A DNA stretch of 64,000 nucleotides, from contig NZ_LMKN01000001.1 of NCBI RefSeq assembly GCF_001421535.1, positions 372,001 through 436,000 of the forward strand, given 5' to 3'. Position numbers and translations under genes: made by a program. Shown piece by piece: positions 35,107-42,607 of this stretch; position 1 is the first letter of the stretch; each line of letters opens with the position of its first letter. The stretch comes from Sphingomonas sp. Leaf20. Its GTDB lineage: Bacteria; Pseudomonadota; Alphaproteobacteria; Sphingomonadales; Sphingomonadaceae. The notes beneath the pieces are model-generated. The model had not been told where the DNA came from. It worked only from the letters and a program-made list of their open reading frames with translations, and searched no databases.

Positions 35107-35759
35107 GGATTGATGTCGGGGTGTCCGACATGAAGAAGCTCATGGACGGCATAGAAGGCGACATCGCGGGCGCATCGACCGGCGCAATGCGCGACACGAC
35201 CACCCGCGCCAAGCAAGAGCTTCGCGAACAGATCACATCTTCTGGCCTCGGCACGCGGCTGGCGAACACCTGGCAGGACAAGGTGTATCCGCTGAAGCGC
35301 AACAGCCTCACTCCGGGCGGATATATCTGGTCGAACGCGCCAGACATTATTGATGCATTCACCCGCGGCGCGACGATCGCACCGACCGGCGGTCGCAAGT
35401 TTCTGTGGATCCCGACCAGGTCCGTTCCTCGGGCTCGGGGCAGCGGTCGCGCTACTTCAACCAGGCGCATGAACCCCGAGCAGGTGCAGGCAGAGTTCAA
35501 TCAGGAATTCGTCCTGCGCAAAGGCAAGGCCGGCCGATGGCTGGCTTTCATCGCGCAGAACCGGGGTGAGACGAAGCGGGGCGCGCTGCGCAAGGTCCGC
35601 AAAGGGCGGATCGGTCACGGCGCAAAGCAGGAGCTGATCCTCATGTTCACGCTCGTTCCCTCTGTACGGATGCCGAAGCTGCTCGACCTGAACGCGGTCG
35701 CCGGTCGGTGGGAAGCTCGGTTCGAGAGCGAGTTCACCAAACGAATGGGCGCGCTGTGA
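35103..35759 (+). CDS. DUF6441-like tail completion protein
   Basis: 218 aa from GTG (GTGA coupling). Begins as a gp10-like/minor tail Z-type protein (VGVSDMKKLMDGIEGDIAGA, then DTTTRAKQELREQITSSGLG). A neck or tail-completion role is inferred from place between connector and tail terminator. Family naming is tentative. Confidence 0.6.
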   Translation: MRIDVGVSDMKKLMDGIEGDIAGASTGAMRDTTTRAKQELREQITSSGLGTRLANTWQDKVYPLKRNSLTPGGYIWSNAPDIIDAFTRGATIAPTGGRKFLWIPTRSVPRARGSGRATSTRRMNPEQVQAEFNQEFVLRKGKAGRWLAFIAQNRGETKRGALRKVRKGRIGHGAKQELILMFTLVPSVRMPKLLDLNAVAGRWEARFESEFTKRMGAL

Positions 35760-36196
35760 GCAAGAGACTGGACGTGCTGAAGGCGCTGAAGCTGCTCACT
35801 GCGGTCGCCGTGCCTCTAGCTGAGGTCGTCGCCCTGGATGGAGAAGAGGCGGCGCCGGCGCGCATCCCCCCGAACGGCCGCATCGTCATCCGCACCGGCG
35901 ACCCGGGCGAGCCAGAGATCGACCTCAGCCCCCTCGCTTACAACTGGTCCCACCGTATCCCGATCGAGTTCGTCGCCGTCGAGACGCCCACGCTGACCAG
36001 CGAGGAAGCGCTCGACGCCATGCTGGTGAGGTTCGGCGCCGCGATCGCCGCTGACCGTCAGCTTGGTGGCCTCTGCGACTGGCTCGGCATCGCCGCGCCG
36101 GGAACCGAAGACATCTACACCGATGGTGCGGAGCCGCCCCGCGGTGCCGAGCTCGTGCTCACCGCCACCTACGTCACCGATTCCGAACTGTCCTGA
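35756..36196 (+). CDS. tail terminator-like protein
   Basis: 146 aa from GTG, coupled by GTGA. An N-terminal helix, then a beta sandwich (GRIVIRTGDPGEPEIDLSPL, YNWSHRIPIEFVAVETP), ending in ELVLTATYVTDSE. Size and position upstream of the tail-tube gene suggest the U/gp11-type ring that ends the tail tube. Confidence 0.55.
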   Translation: MSKRLDVLKALKLLTAVAVPLAEVVALDGEEAAPARIPPNGRIVIRTGDPGEPEIDLSPLAYNWSHRIPIEFVAVETPTLTSEEALDAMLVRFGAAIAADRQLGGLCDWLGIAAPGTEDIYTDGAEPPRGAELVLTATYVTDSELS

Positions 36197-36208
36197 AGGA
36201 GAAGCCGA

Positions 36209-37180
36209 ATGGCCGTCGCCCCTACCCGCGCCCGCGGCTCTAACGCCCGGGTCGTCGCTGCATTCGAGACCACGCCCGGCATCGTGCCAGGCAGCACCGA
36301 CCCGTGGTTCAATGTGCCGCTGGTCAGCCACTCGTTGGGCGAAGAGCGCCCCCTGATCGAAAGCGATCTGCTCGGCACCGGCCGCGAAATGCAGGATCCC
36401 ACCCCCGACGTCGCGACCAACGATGGCGACATCGTCGTGCCCGTCGACGTCCGCAACTTTGGCCGCTGGCTGCGCCTGTTCTTCGGCGATCCGACCGTCA
36501 CCGGTGCGTCCGGCACATACACGCACGTGTTCAAATCCGGTGCGGTCACGCTGCCATCGATGTCGATCGAGGTCGGCGCACCCGAAGTGCCGGCATTCTC
36601 GGTCAACCGCGGCGCGCGCGGCAACCAGCTGCGGATCTCGCTCGCGCGATCGGGGCTGCTCAACGCGACCTGCAGCCTGATCTGCATCGGGGAAACCGTG
36701 CCAGTCGCCGCGACCGTCGGCGCTGCCAGCCCCGCGTCGCTCGCCACGACTCGCTTTCCGGAGGCGGTCGGGTTCGTCCGGAAGGACGGCCAAGTGCTGG
36801 GTAGCGTCGTCGGCGCAGACTTCTCGTTCTCGAACAACCTGGAAAAGGTCGAGACGATCCAACCGGACGGGCGCATCGAGGACAGTGACCCCGGCATGGC
36901 GCAGATGTCCGGATCGGTGAACGTCCGCTTCAAGGACCGCGTTCTGCTCGACGCAGCGACCGCGCAGCCGCCCACGCCGATGGAATTGGCCTTCGGCTGG
37001 CAGTTCGGCGCGTTCAGTCTCGTCTTCCTCGTCGGCCGCGTGTTTATGCCGCAGGCGAAGAAGCCGGTGACCGGCCCGAACGGCATCATGCAGTCGTTCA
37101 ACTGGCAGTCGTCGAAGGCGGCGTCCGGCAACTCGGTCGTGGTCACGCTGATCAACGACGTCCCGTCCTACGTCGCCTGA
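36209..37180 (+). CDS. major tail tube protein
   Basis: 323 aa. Beta-rich, starting ARGSNARVVAAFETTPGIVPG, with GDIVVPVDVRNFGRWLRLFFGDP and a C-terminal WQSSKAASGNSVVVTLINDV, typical of phage tail tube proteins. Directly precedes the gpG/gpGT chaperone genes. AGGAG is 7-8 nt upstream. Confidence 0.8.
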   Translation: MAVAPTRARGSNARVVAAFETTPGIVPGSTDPWFNVPLVSHSLGEERPLIESDLLGTGREMQDPTPDVATNDGDIVVPVDVRNFGRWLRLFFGDPTVTGASGTYTHVFKSGAVTLPSMSIEVGAPEVPAFSVNRGARGNQLRISLARSGLLNATCSLICIGETVPVAATVGAASPASLATTRFPEAVGFVRKDGQVLGSVVGADFSFSNNLEKVETIQPDGRIEDSDPGMAQMSGSVNVRFKDRVLLDAATAQPPTPMELAFGWQFGAFSLVFLVGRVFMPQAKKPVTGPNGIMQSFNWQSSKAASGNSVVVTLINDVPSYVA

Positions 37181-37740
37181 TGCTTCTCGTCCGCAAACCC
37201 CAAGGTCCCGTCTGGACCCCTGTCATGGGCGCCGAGGTGCTCTTCGCGCCAATCGATCGCTCGATGCTGATGCGGGCGCGCCGCGCCGCGCGCACCGTAT
37301 CGGCATCCGAGCCTGATGATGACGGAAATTCGGCGCTCGATATGCTCGAGGAAATGGGTGACGCAATGAGCCGCGCCCTGATCACCGAGGGCGCTCAGGA
37401 TTGGCGCGGGGTCTGCCTCATGGCGGATGAAAGCGACGATGGCGCCGGCGAGTCGCTCGCCTTCTCCGCGGACAATCTTGCGATGGCTTTGGCGGATCCC
37501 GTCACCTTCGAGGCGTTTGACGCCGCGTACGTCGTCCCGTTCGTCACCGCGGAACGCGAGCGGGAAGAGCCGGGAAACGCCTTCGCCGCCTCTCCGAATG
37601 GCACTGGGGCGGCGGCGATGCCGGACAGCGATACTGCCAGCAAGCCTGCGCCGCGGAAACGGGGCGCCGGTGCAACGAATGCCCGTACATCGTCGACGAG
37701 CCGCAAACGGAATCCGAAGAAGGTGTCTGGCGCGTCCTGA
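37180..37740 (+). CDS. tail assembly chaperone gpG-like (unshifted product)
   Basis: 186 aa in the zero frame. The N-terminal 115 residues form the folded domain (APIDRSMLMRARRAARTVS, SALDMLEEMGDAMSRALI, NLAMALADPVTFEAFDAAY); after the slippery site the tail becomes Ala/Lys/Arg-rich and low complexity, as expected for a frame whose main coding message has moved to -1. Confidence 0.75.
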   Translation: MLLVRKPQGPVWTPVMGAEVLFAPIDRSMLMRARRAARTVSASEPDDDGNSALDMLEEMGDAMSRALITEGAQDWRGVCLMADESDDGAGESLAFSADNLAMALADPVTFEAFDAAYVVPFVTAEREREEPGNAFAASPNGTGAAAMPDSDTASKPAPRKRGAGATNARTSSTSRKRNPKKVSGAS

Positions 37741-37928
37741 CCGCTTGCGACCGCCAATTGCGGTCAGGCCCGATGGGTGCGCCCATAGGCCTCGACTTCG
37801 GCGCGATCATGACGATGGGCACCGCCTTGAAAGCCGACCTCGCGCTGCTGGCTGACGTTATGCCCGCAGTCGAGCCGATCATCATCGACAACCTGTCCGG
37901 CCAAGAGCCCGACAATTTCAGCGAATAG
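37180..37928 (+). CDS. tail assembly chaperone gpGT-like fusion by -1 frameshift
   Basis: 249 aa if the ribosome slips at 37572-37578: 133 residues of gpG plus 116 from the -1 frame. The T part starts RLRRLSEWHWGGGDAGQ, carries cysteine pairs (CQQAC and CNEC, zinc-finger-like), VWRVLTACDRQL and a helical end (LDFGAIMTMGTALKADLALL). The T frame has no strong start of its own. In lambda a fixed ratio of G to GT is needed to load the tail tube on the tape measure. Confidence 0.8.
37572..37578 (+). promoter_or_regulatory. programmed -1 frameshift slippery site GGGAAAC
   Basis: In the gpG frame the bases read G GGA AAC (codons 132-133), an exact X XXY YYZ heptamer, one base from lambda's G GGA AAG. 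The -1 frame is open from here to 37928 and encodes a sensible protein. Confidence 0.85.
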
Positions 37929-37936
37929 GAGGTCCG

Positions 37937-40600
37937 ATGGCACGTCAGATCGCTATTCGTCTCGGCACCGAGGGCAAGGCGCAGGTCGTCGCCGACCTCG
38001 ACGCCATCGGTTCGACCGGTGACGCCGCATTCAGCCGCCTGGCGAAGTCGGCTGTAAAGGCCGGACGCGACGCCGATGCCGCGATGGAATTCGCTAACAA
38101 GCAGGCGTCGAAACTCGCGGCCCTCCTGCCGGGGCTCAACCCGACCAAGCTGGATATGGCTGCGGGCGTGCGCGACGGCATCGGCAAGAGCGCGGAATCG
38201 TCTGCGGCGGTCTTCGAGGCGGCCTATGCAAAAATGGAGGCACGCGCCGTAGCGTTGCGCGCGGCGATCGATCCCGCGTTCGGTGCGCAGCAGCGTTTCG
38301 ATAAGGAGATGGCGGAAGCCCGCACCCTGATCAGCGCCGGCGCCATCTCGCTCGACGACTATGTTGCCAAGCTGCGGCAGGAGCAGGCTGCGCTCGACGC
38401 GGTATCGGTCGGCCATGGCCGTGCCGGTAACTCGGCGGGCGCGCAGCGCGCTGCGATGCAGGGCCTGAGCTACCAGCTGCAGGACACGTTCACCCAGATC
38501 AGCATGGGTACGAACGTCCTGCAGGTGTTCGCCATTCAGGGCGGCCAGGTGGCAGGCCAGTTTTCCAGCCTCGAAGGCCGCGCCGGTGATTTCGCTCGGT
38601 TCATGATCGGACCATGGGGCCTCGCGCTGACGGCAGCCGCGCTCGTGCTCGGGCCGCTGGTCGGCAAGCTGTTCGATTTCAGCAACGCAATCGAGGACGG
38701 CGTCGACAAGCTGAAGAAGGACGCGACCGAGACCGAGAACACCCGGATCGCGAAGGAGCGCTTTGCCCGATCGGCGGAAGGCGTCGCCGCGGCGATCCGC
38801 GAGCAGTCGGACGAGCTCGGCAAATCGGCGATCCAGGAACGTTCGGCGGCCGAGCGCGCGAACATCCTCGCCAAGGTCAATCTGCAGCGGGTCATGAGCA
38901 TCCGCGCCGTCACCGCGGCGCTGCTCGAGCAGGCGATCGCGCAAGAGAGCGTAGACCGGCAGCGGTCGCAGGGCACCGGCCAGCGCGGAGAGCTTGGCAC
39001 TTTGGCCCTGACCGAATCGAGCGGTCGCGTTGCGGGCTTGCGCCAGCAGCTGGAGGCCAACCAGAAGCAGATCGACGCGGCAGCGAAAAACCTGAACCTG
39101 ACCCGCGTTGATCTGGCAACCGAAAGCGCAGCGCGGTCGAACGACGCGTCAGCGCGCATCGCCAGGCAGTATAAGGACCAGGCGGACGGCGCGCGCGCCG
39201 CGGCCCGTGCCAGGGTCAAGGCTGGTGAGGACGTCGGCGCCTCCCTGACGCGCGAACTGGCGCAGATCGACAAGAACCGGATCGCCGCACTGAAGGCCGA
39301 ATCGGACAAGGTCTCGGCATCGCGTGAGACCGTTCGCCAGTACGGCCGCGAGGTCACCTCATCGCAGGCCTCGGCGATCGCGCGGGCGGCTGGCCTGCAA
39401 GTGAACAGCGCCGACCGCAGCACCGCGCGTCAGCAGCAGCTGTATGACGACTGGATTGCCAAGGGGAAGCCGAAGGAGAACCCGGTCGCGAGGCCGGGGA
39501 CGAGCGCGCACGAGCGCGGCAATGCGCTCGATATCCAGTTTCAGGCAGGCGTGACCGCGAAGAAGATCCGCGACGCGTTCGCCGCGGAAGGCGTGCGCCT
39601 GACCAAGGTCTTTGCCGAGACAGGGCACTGGCATGTGGAATGGGCACGCACGGCGGCCCAGCGGACCGCTGCGACCGATGCCGCCAAGGAAACGCGCGAT
39701 CTCGCCAAGGCCAATCGCGAGCTCGATAGCGATCTTGCGGACGTCGTGAATCAGTTCGACCCGGCGCGCGCCGCGGCGGACGCCTACCAGGCGACGCTGG
39801 CGAAAATCGCCGCACTCGTTTCCAGCGGCAGGCTCAATCCGGCAGAGGCGGGCGACTTCCGGCTCGCCGCGATGCATGATCAGCAGACCAAGCGCGCCGA
39901 GGCGCAGCTTGCCCAGTTCAAGGTTTTGTTCGGCAACGAAGACCCCCTTGCGGAGACGATCGCCAGCTACAATCGCGAGCGCGACCTTCAACTCGAGGCG
40001 CGCACCGAGGATTATGATCGGCGCAAGGACGGGATCCGCGACCTTGCAAGCTATTACCGCGACGCAATGACCGGCGGGACCAAGTCGATCATGGATATGT
40101 TCCGGCAACGCGGGCTCGATGCTATCGCCGAGATGCTGGCTAAGTGGACGCTCGGCCAGGGCGGCGCGGGCGGCGGCGGCCTGCTCGGCTCGTTCGCCAA
40201 GCTGTTCCGTGGTGGTTCCGCGATCGCGGGTAGCTCATTCGCCGGTGCCGATCTCAATGTCGTCACCATCAGCGCCATGGGCTCGACCAATCTGCCGAAG
40301 CTGGCGTCGGGCACCGAATATTGGTCCGGCGGCACCGCGCTTCTCGGCGAACATGGCCCGGAGCGGGCGTGGCTGCCCAAGGGCACGCGCGTTACGCCAG
40401 CGGGAGCGACAGGACGAATTGACGGCGCTGGAATGCGCGGCGGCGACAAGCACTACTATTTCAGTGGGAACCTGATGACCCCCGAATTTTGGGCACAGAT
40501 TCAAGCAGGCGATGACGGCGCGGCCGTGCGCGGTGCCGCGGGCGGCAGCCAGATGGCGCAGCGCGAAGTCTCGCGACAGCAGAGCCGGGTGCTTGCGTAA
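37937..40600 (+). CDS. tape measure protein with embedded M15 peptidase domain
   Basis: 887 aa, sets tail length. A long Ala/Gln/Arg-rich helical body with a hydrophobic patch near 230-255 (FMIGPWGLALTAAALVLGP). Residues about 475-575 contain an M15 D,D-peptidase-like module: SAHERGNALD (H525, D532) and GHWHVEW (H566), the zinc ligands. After more coiled coil comes a Gly-rich hydrophobic end (GGAGGGGLLGSFAKLFRG), then LLGEHGPERAWLPKGTRV. The peptidase probably opens peptidoglycan during DNA injection. Confidence 0.88.
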   Translation: MARQIAIRLGTEGKAQVVADLDAIGSTGDAAFSRLAKSAVKAGRDADAAMEFANKQASKLAALLPGLNPTKLDMAAGVRDGIGKSAESSAAVFEAAYAKMEARAVALRAAIDPAFGAQQRFDKEMAEARTLISAGAISLDDYVAKLRQEQAALDAVSVGHGRAGNSAGAQRAAMQGLSYQLQDTFTQISMGTNVLQVFAIQGGQVAGQFSSLEGRAGDFARFMIGPWGLALTAAALVLGPLVGKLFDFSNAIEDGVDKLKKDATETENTRIAKERFARSAEGVAAAIREQSDELGKSAIQERSAAERANILAKVNLQRVMSIRAVTAALLEQAIAQESVDRQRSQGTGQRGELGTLALTESSGRVAGLRQQLEANQKQIDAAAKNLNLTRVDLATESAARSNDASARIARQYKDQADGARAAARARVKAGEDVGASLTRELAQIDKNRIAALKAESDKVSASRETVRQYGREVTSSQASAIARAAGLQVNSADRSTARQQQLYDDWIAKGKPKENPVARPGTSAHERGNALDIQFQAGVTAKKIRDAFAAEGVRLTKVFAETGHWHVEWARTAAQRTAATDAAKETRDLAKANRELDSDLADVVNQFDPARAAADAYQATLAKIAALVSSGRLNPAEAGDFRLAAMHDQQTKRAEAQLAQFKVLFGNEDPLAETIASYNRERDLQLEARTEDYDRRKDGIRDLASYYRDAMTGGTKSIMDMFRQRGLDAIAEMLAKWTLGQGGAGGGGLLGSFAKLFRGGSAIAGSSFAGADLNVVTISAMGSTNLPKLASGTEYWSGGTALLGEHGPERAWLPKGTRVTPAGATGRIDGAGMRGGDKHYYFSGNLMTPEFWAQIQAGDDGAAVRGAAGGSQMAQREVSRQQSRVLA

Positions 40601-41196
40601 TGGCGATCGCGTTGCCAACCACGCCGAACCTGAAGTCGGCCACCCCTCGTCCTATGGATTTCGGGACTTGGCAAACTCCCGACGGGGGCGGCCCTGCACA
40701 GCGGCTCGAGCGGGGCGGCAGCCGCTTCGCTATGGACGCAGTGACGCCTGGCCTGAAGCCTGAGCCCGACAGCCGGATATGGGTCTCGCGATTGCTGCAA
40801 GGCATCAGCGGCCTCGTCATCATGCCCTTCCCGCAACCGGGTATCGTGATCGGCAACCCCGGTTCGCCCGTCGTCGATGGCGCCGGCCAGGCAGGCCAGA
40901 CAATTTCCGTGCGAGGCTTTGCCGCGGGGTATACCATCCGCGAGGGACAATTCTTCAGCGTCATCATCGCGGGGCGGCGTTACCTTTATGCTGTCGTCGC
41001 CGATCGGATCGCTGACGCGAGCGGCCGGGCACTGCTCCCGCTCTGGCCCGCCCTGCGCGTTTCGCCGGGGAATGGCGCCATCTGCGAGTTCGCCGCGCCG
41101 ATGATCGAAGGCGCCCTCTCCGGCAACGAGAAGGGCTGGACGCATGTCATCGCCCGCACGCAAGGCTTGAACTTCACCATCACCGAGGTCGAATAA
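40600..41196 (+). CDS. distal tail/minor tail protein
   Basis: 198 aa. Start overlaps the tape-measure stop (TAATG). Begins LPTTPNLKSATPRPMDFGTW and continues with beta-rich segments (GLVIMPFPQPGIVIGNPGSP, YAVVADRIADASGRALLPLW). Resembles proteins at the tail tip of alphaproteobacterial siphophages; exact homology group not stated. Confidence 0.65.
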   Translation: MAIALPTTPNLKSATPRPMDFGTWQTPDGGGPAQRLERGGSRFAMDAVTPGLKPEPDSRIWVSRLLQGISGLVIMPFPQPGIVIGNPGSPVVDGAGQAGQTISVRGFAAGYTIREGQFFSVIIAGRRYLYAVVADRIADASGRALLPLWPALRVSPGNGAICEFAAPMIEGALSGNEKGWTHVIARTQGLNFTITEVE

Positions 41197-41795
41197 TGGC
41201 TGAGCTATCGCCCGCCATGCAGGTCGCGCTGGCGTCGACCGTCGTGCGCCTATTCGGTGCCGTACAAATCGATTTTCCAGAATATAGTCTCAAGCTTATC
41301 GATGCCCCCGCAGCGTTCAAATCCGCACCATGGGACGGCTTTCTCGCTCGTGACCCGGTATTCGGCGTTCTTGGCGGGGTCGATAGTATTTCCGACGGGT
41401 CTGGAGACGAGGCGCCCGGTATCAGCCTGACCCTTCTGCCATCGTCTGCGACCGCAGCTGGCAACCTCGTGGCGGCGAACATGCAAGGCTCGCGCACTCG
41501 CTGCTGGCTCGGCGTTGTCGATGCCGCGACCGGGATTGTCGTTCCCGATCCTATGCTCGTTTTCGACGGCGTCCTTGACGTTGCGACGCTGAACTGGGGC
41601 AACAAGAAGCGCACCGTCGATTACGACATCGTCTCAGTCTTCGAACGGTTTTTCGATCTGGAAGAAGGTATTCGTCTGTCCGACAGCTGGCTGCAAAGTG
41701 TCTGGCCCGGAGCACTTGGCCTATCCTTTGTGACCGGTGTTACCCAGACGGTGCCATGGGGCACTAATAACCTTGGATCGGTGGTAACAAAGTGA
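41196..41795 (+). CDS. tail tip protein (DUF2163/baseplate-hub-like)
   Basis: 199 aa, TAATG overlap with the previous gene. Segments such as LVAANMQGSRTRCWLGVVDA, MLVFDGVLDVATLNWG and FDLEEGIRLSDSWLQSVWPG recall the hub proteins upstream of the peptidase and J-like genes. Family name tentative. Confidence 0.6.
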   Translation: MAELSPAMQVALASTVVRLFGAVQIDFPEYSLKLIDAPAAFKSAPWDGFLARDPVFGVLGGVDSISDGSGDEAPGISLTLLPSSATAAGNLVAANMQGSRTRCWLGVVDAATGIVVPDPMLVFDGVLDVATLNWGNKKRTVDYDIVSVFERFFDLEEGIRLSDSWLQSVWPGALGLSFVTGVTQTVPWGTNNLGSVVTK

Positions 41796-42220
41796 GATCA
41801 GCACACGTCATGCTTGATCGGCGAGATGCGGCGCAGGCCGCAATCGATCGATTCAAAGACCAGCCGATGGTGTTCGGCAAAAACGATTGCGCGAGGATGG
41901 TTGCCTTCGTCCTGCGGAAGCGCGGGCATCGCCCACAGTTGGGGAAGGCCGGCACTTACTCCAATGCGCTAGGCGCGCAGAGAGCTCTAAAGCGGTCTGG
42001 TTACGAAAGCCTGGCGGACGCCTTAGACGCCCTTGGACTCCAGCGTATCGCTCCAGCGGCGGCGCTGCCCGCCGACATCATCATGGTCCCAGGCGAGGGA
42101 TCTTTCGGCGGCGCGCTTCAGGTTGCCGTCGGTAACGGGCGCACGCTGGGATATCATCAGGATCTCGAAGGTGCAGAAATTCTGATGCCGATCGAGTTCG
42201 TGGCCGCTTGGCGAACATAG
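41792..42220 (+). CDS. NlpC/P60-like tail tip peptidase
   Basis: 142 aa from GTG (GTGA). The motif VFGKNDCARMVAFVLRKRGH carries the candidate catalytic cysteine; a later GALQVAVGNGRTLGYHQ segment lacks an obvious conserved catalytic histidine. This position before J is usual for the tail tip cell-wall hydrolase (lambda K-like). Activity uncertain. Confidence 0.65.
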   Translation: MRSAHVMLDRRDAAQAAIDRFKDQPMVFGKNDCARMVAFVLRKRGHRPQLGKAGTYSNALGAQRALKRSGYESLADALDALGLQRIAPAAALPADIIMVPGEGSFGGALQVAVGNGRTLGYHQDLEGAEILMPIEFVAAWRT

Positions 42221-42226
42221 CTCCGT

Positions 42227-42577
42227 TCAAAGGCAGTTCGCCGCAGGTCCCTCAATAGAGCTGGTTGCACGATTGCTTTTGTTGACGACGTAAAGGGTGA
42301 CCCGGCGGCTGGTGCCGAGGTCTTCGATATCCCAAACGGCAACGACCGACTTAACCCCTGCCACGCGTACAGACTGGGCGATCGAAACGCCGTTTGGAAT
42401 GTCAGCCTTGGACACTTCAACACCCCGCTCTGGGGCAGCGTTCAGGGCTATGCATCCAGCAATAACGTCCACCGACTTTGCCGATGTCGACTGCGCGCGA
42501 ACCTGGCGTTCGCGGATATCTCCCGACGTTTTGCATCCGGTCAGCGCCACGACGGCCGTCGCGAGAAGTATCCGAAT
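42227..42577 (-). CDS. lipoprotein on the opposite strand, apparently with an ATT start
   Basis: From ATT at 42577 the frame reads (M)RILLATAVVALTGC, a textbook lipoprotein signal with lipobox LTGC, and AGGAG lies 8-9 nt upstream. No ATG, GTG or TTG occurs in frame at a useful place; a GTG at 42550 would leave only three residues before the cysteine-containing box. The mature part (about 100 aa) is beta-rich and ends in a Cys-Leu. A moron inside the tail operon, probably lipid-anchored; function unknown. Confidence 0.6.
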   Translation of the reverse strand: MRILLATAVVALTGCKTSGDIRERQVRAQSTSAKSVDVIAGCIALNAAPERGVEVSKADIPNGVSIAQSVRVAGVKSVVAVWDIEDLGTSRRVTLYVVNKSNRATSSIEGPAANCL

Positions 42578-42607
42578 CGTCTGACTCTCCTATTTCGAGG
42601 TGACTGT

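Noticed and set aside
37773..37928. Independent 51-aa gene starting MGAPIGLDFG
   Set aside because: The same frame is open upstream to the GGGAAAC site, so a frameshifted gpGT explains it better than a separate gene without SD.
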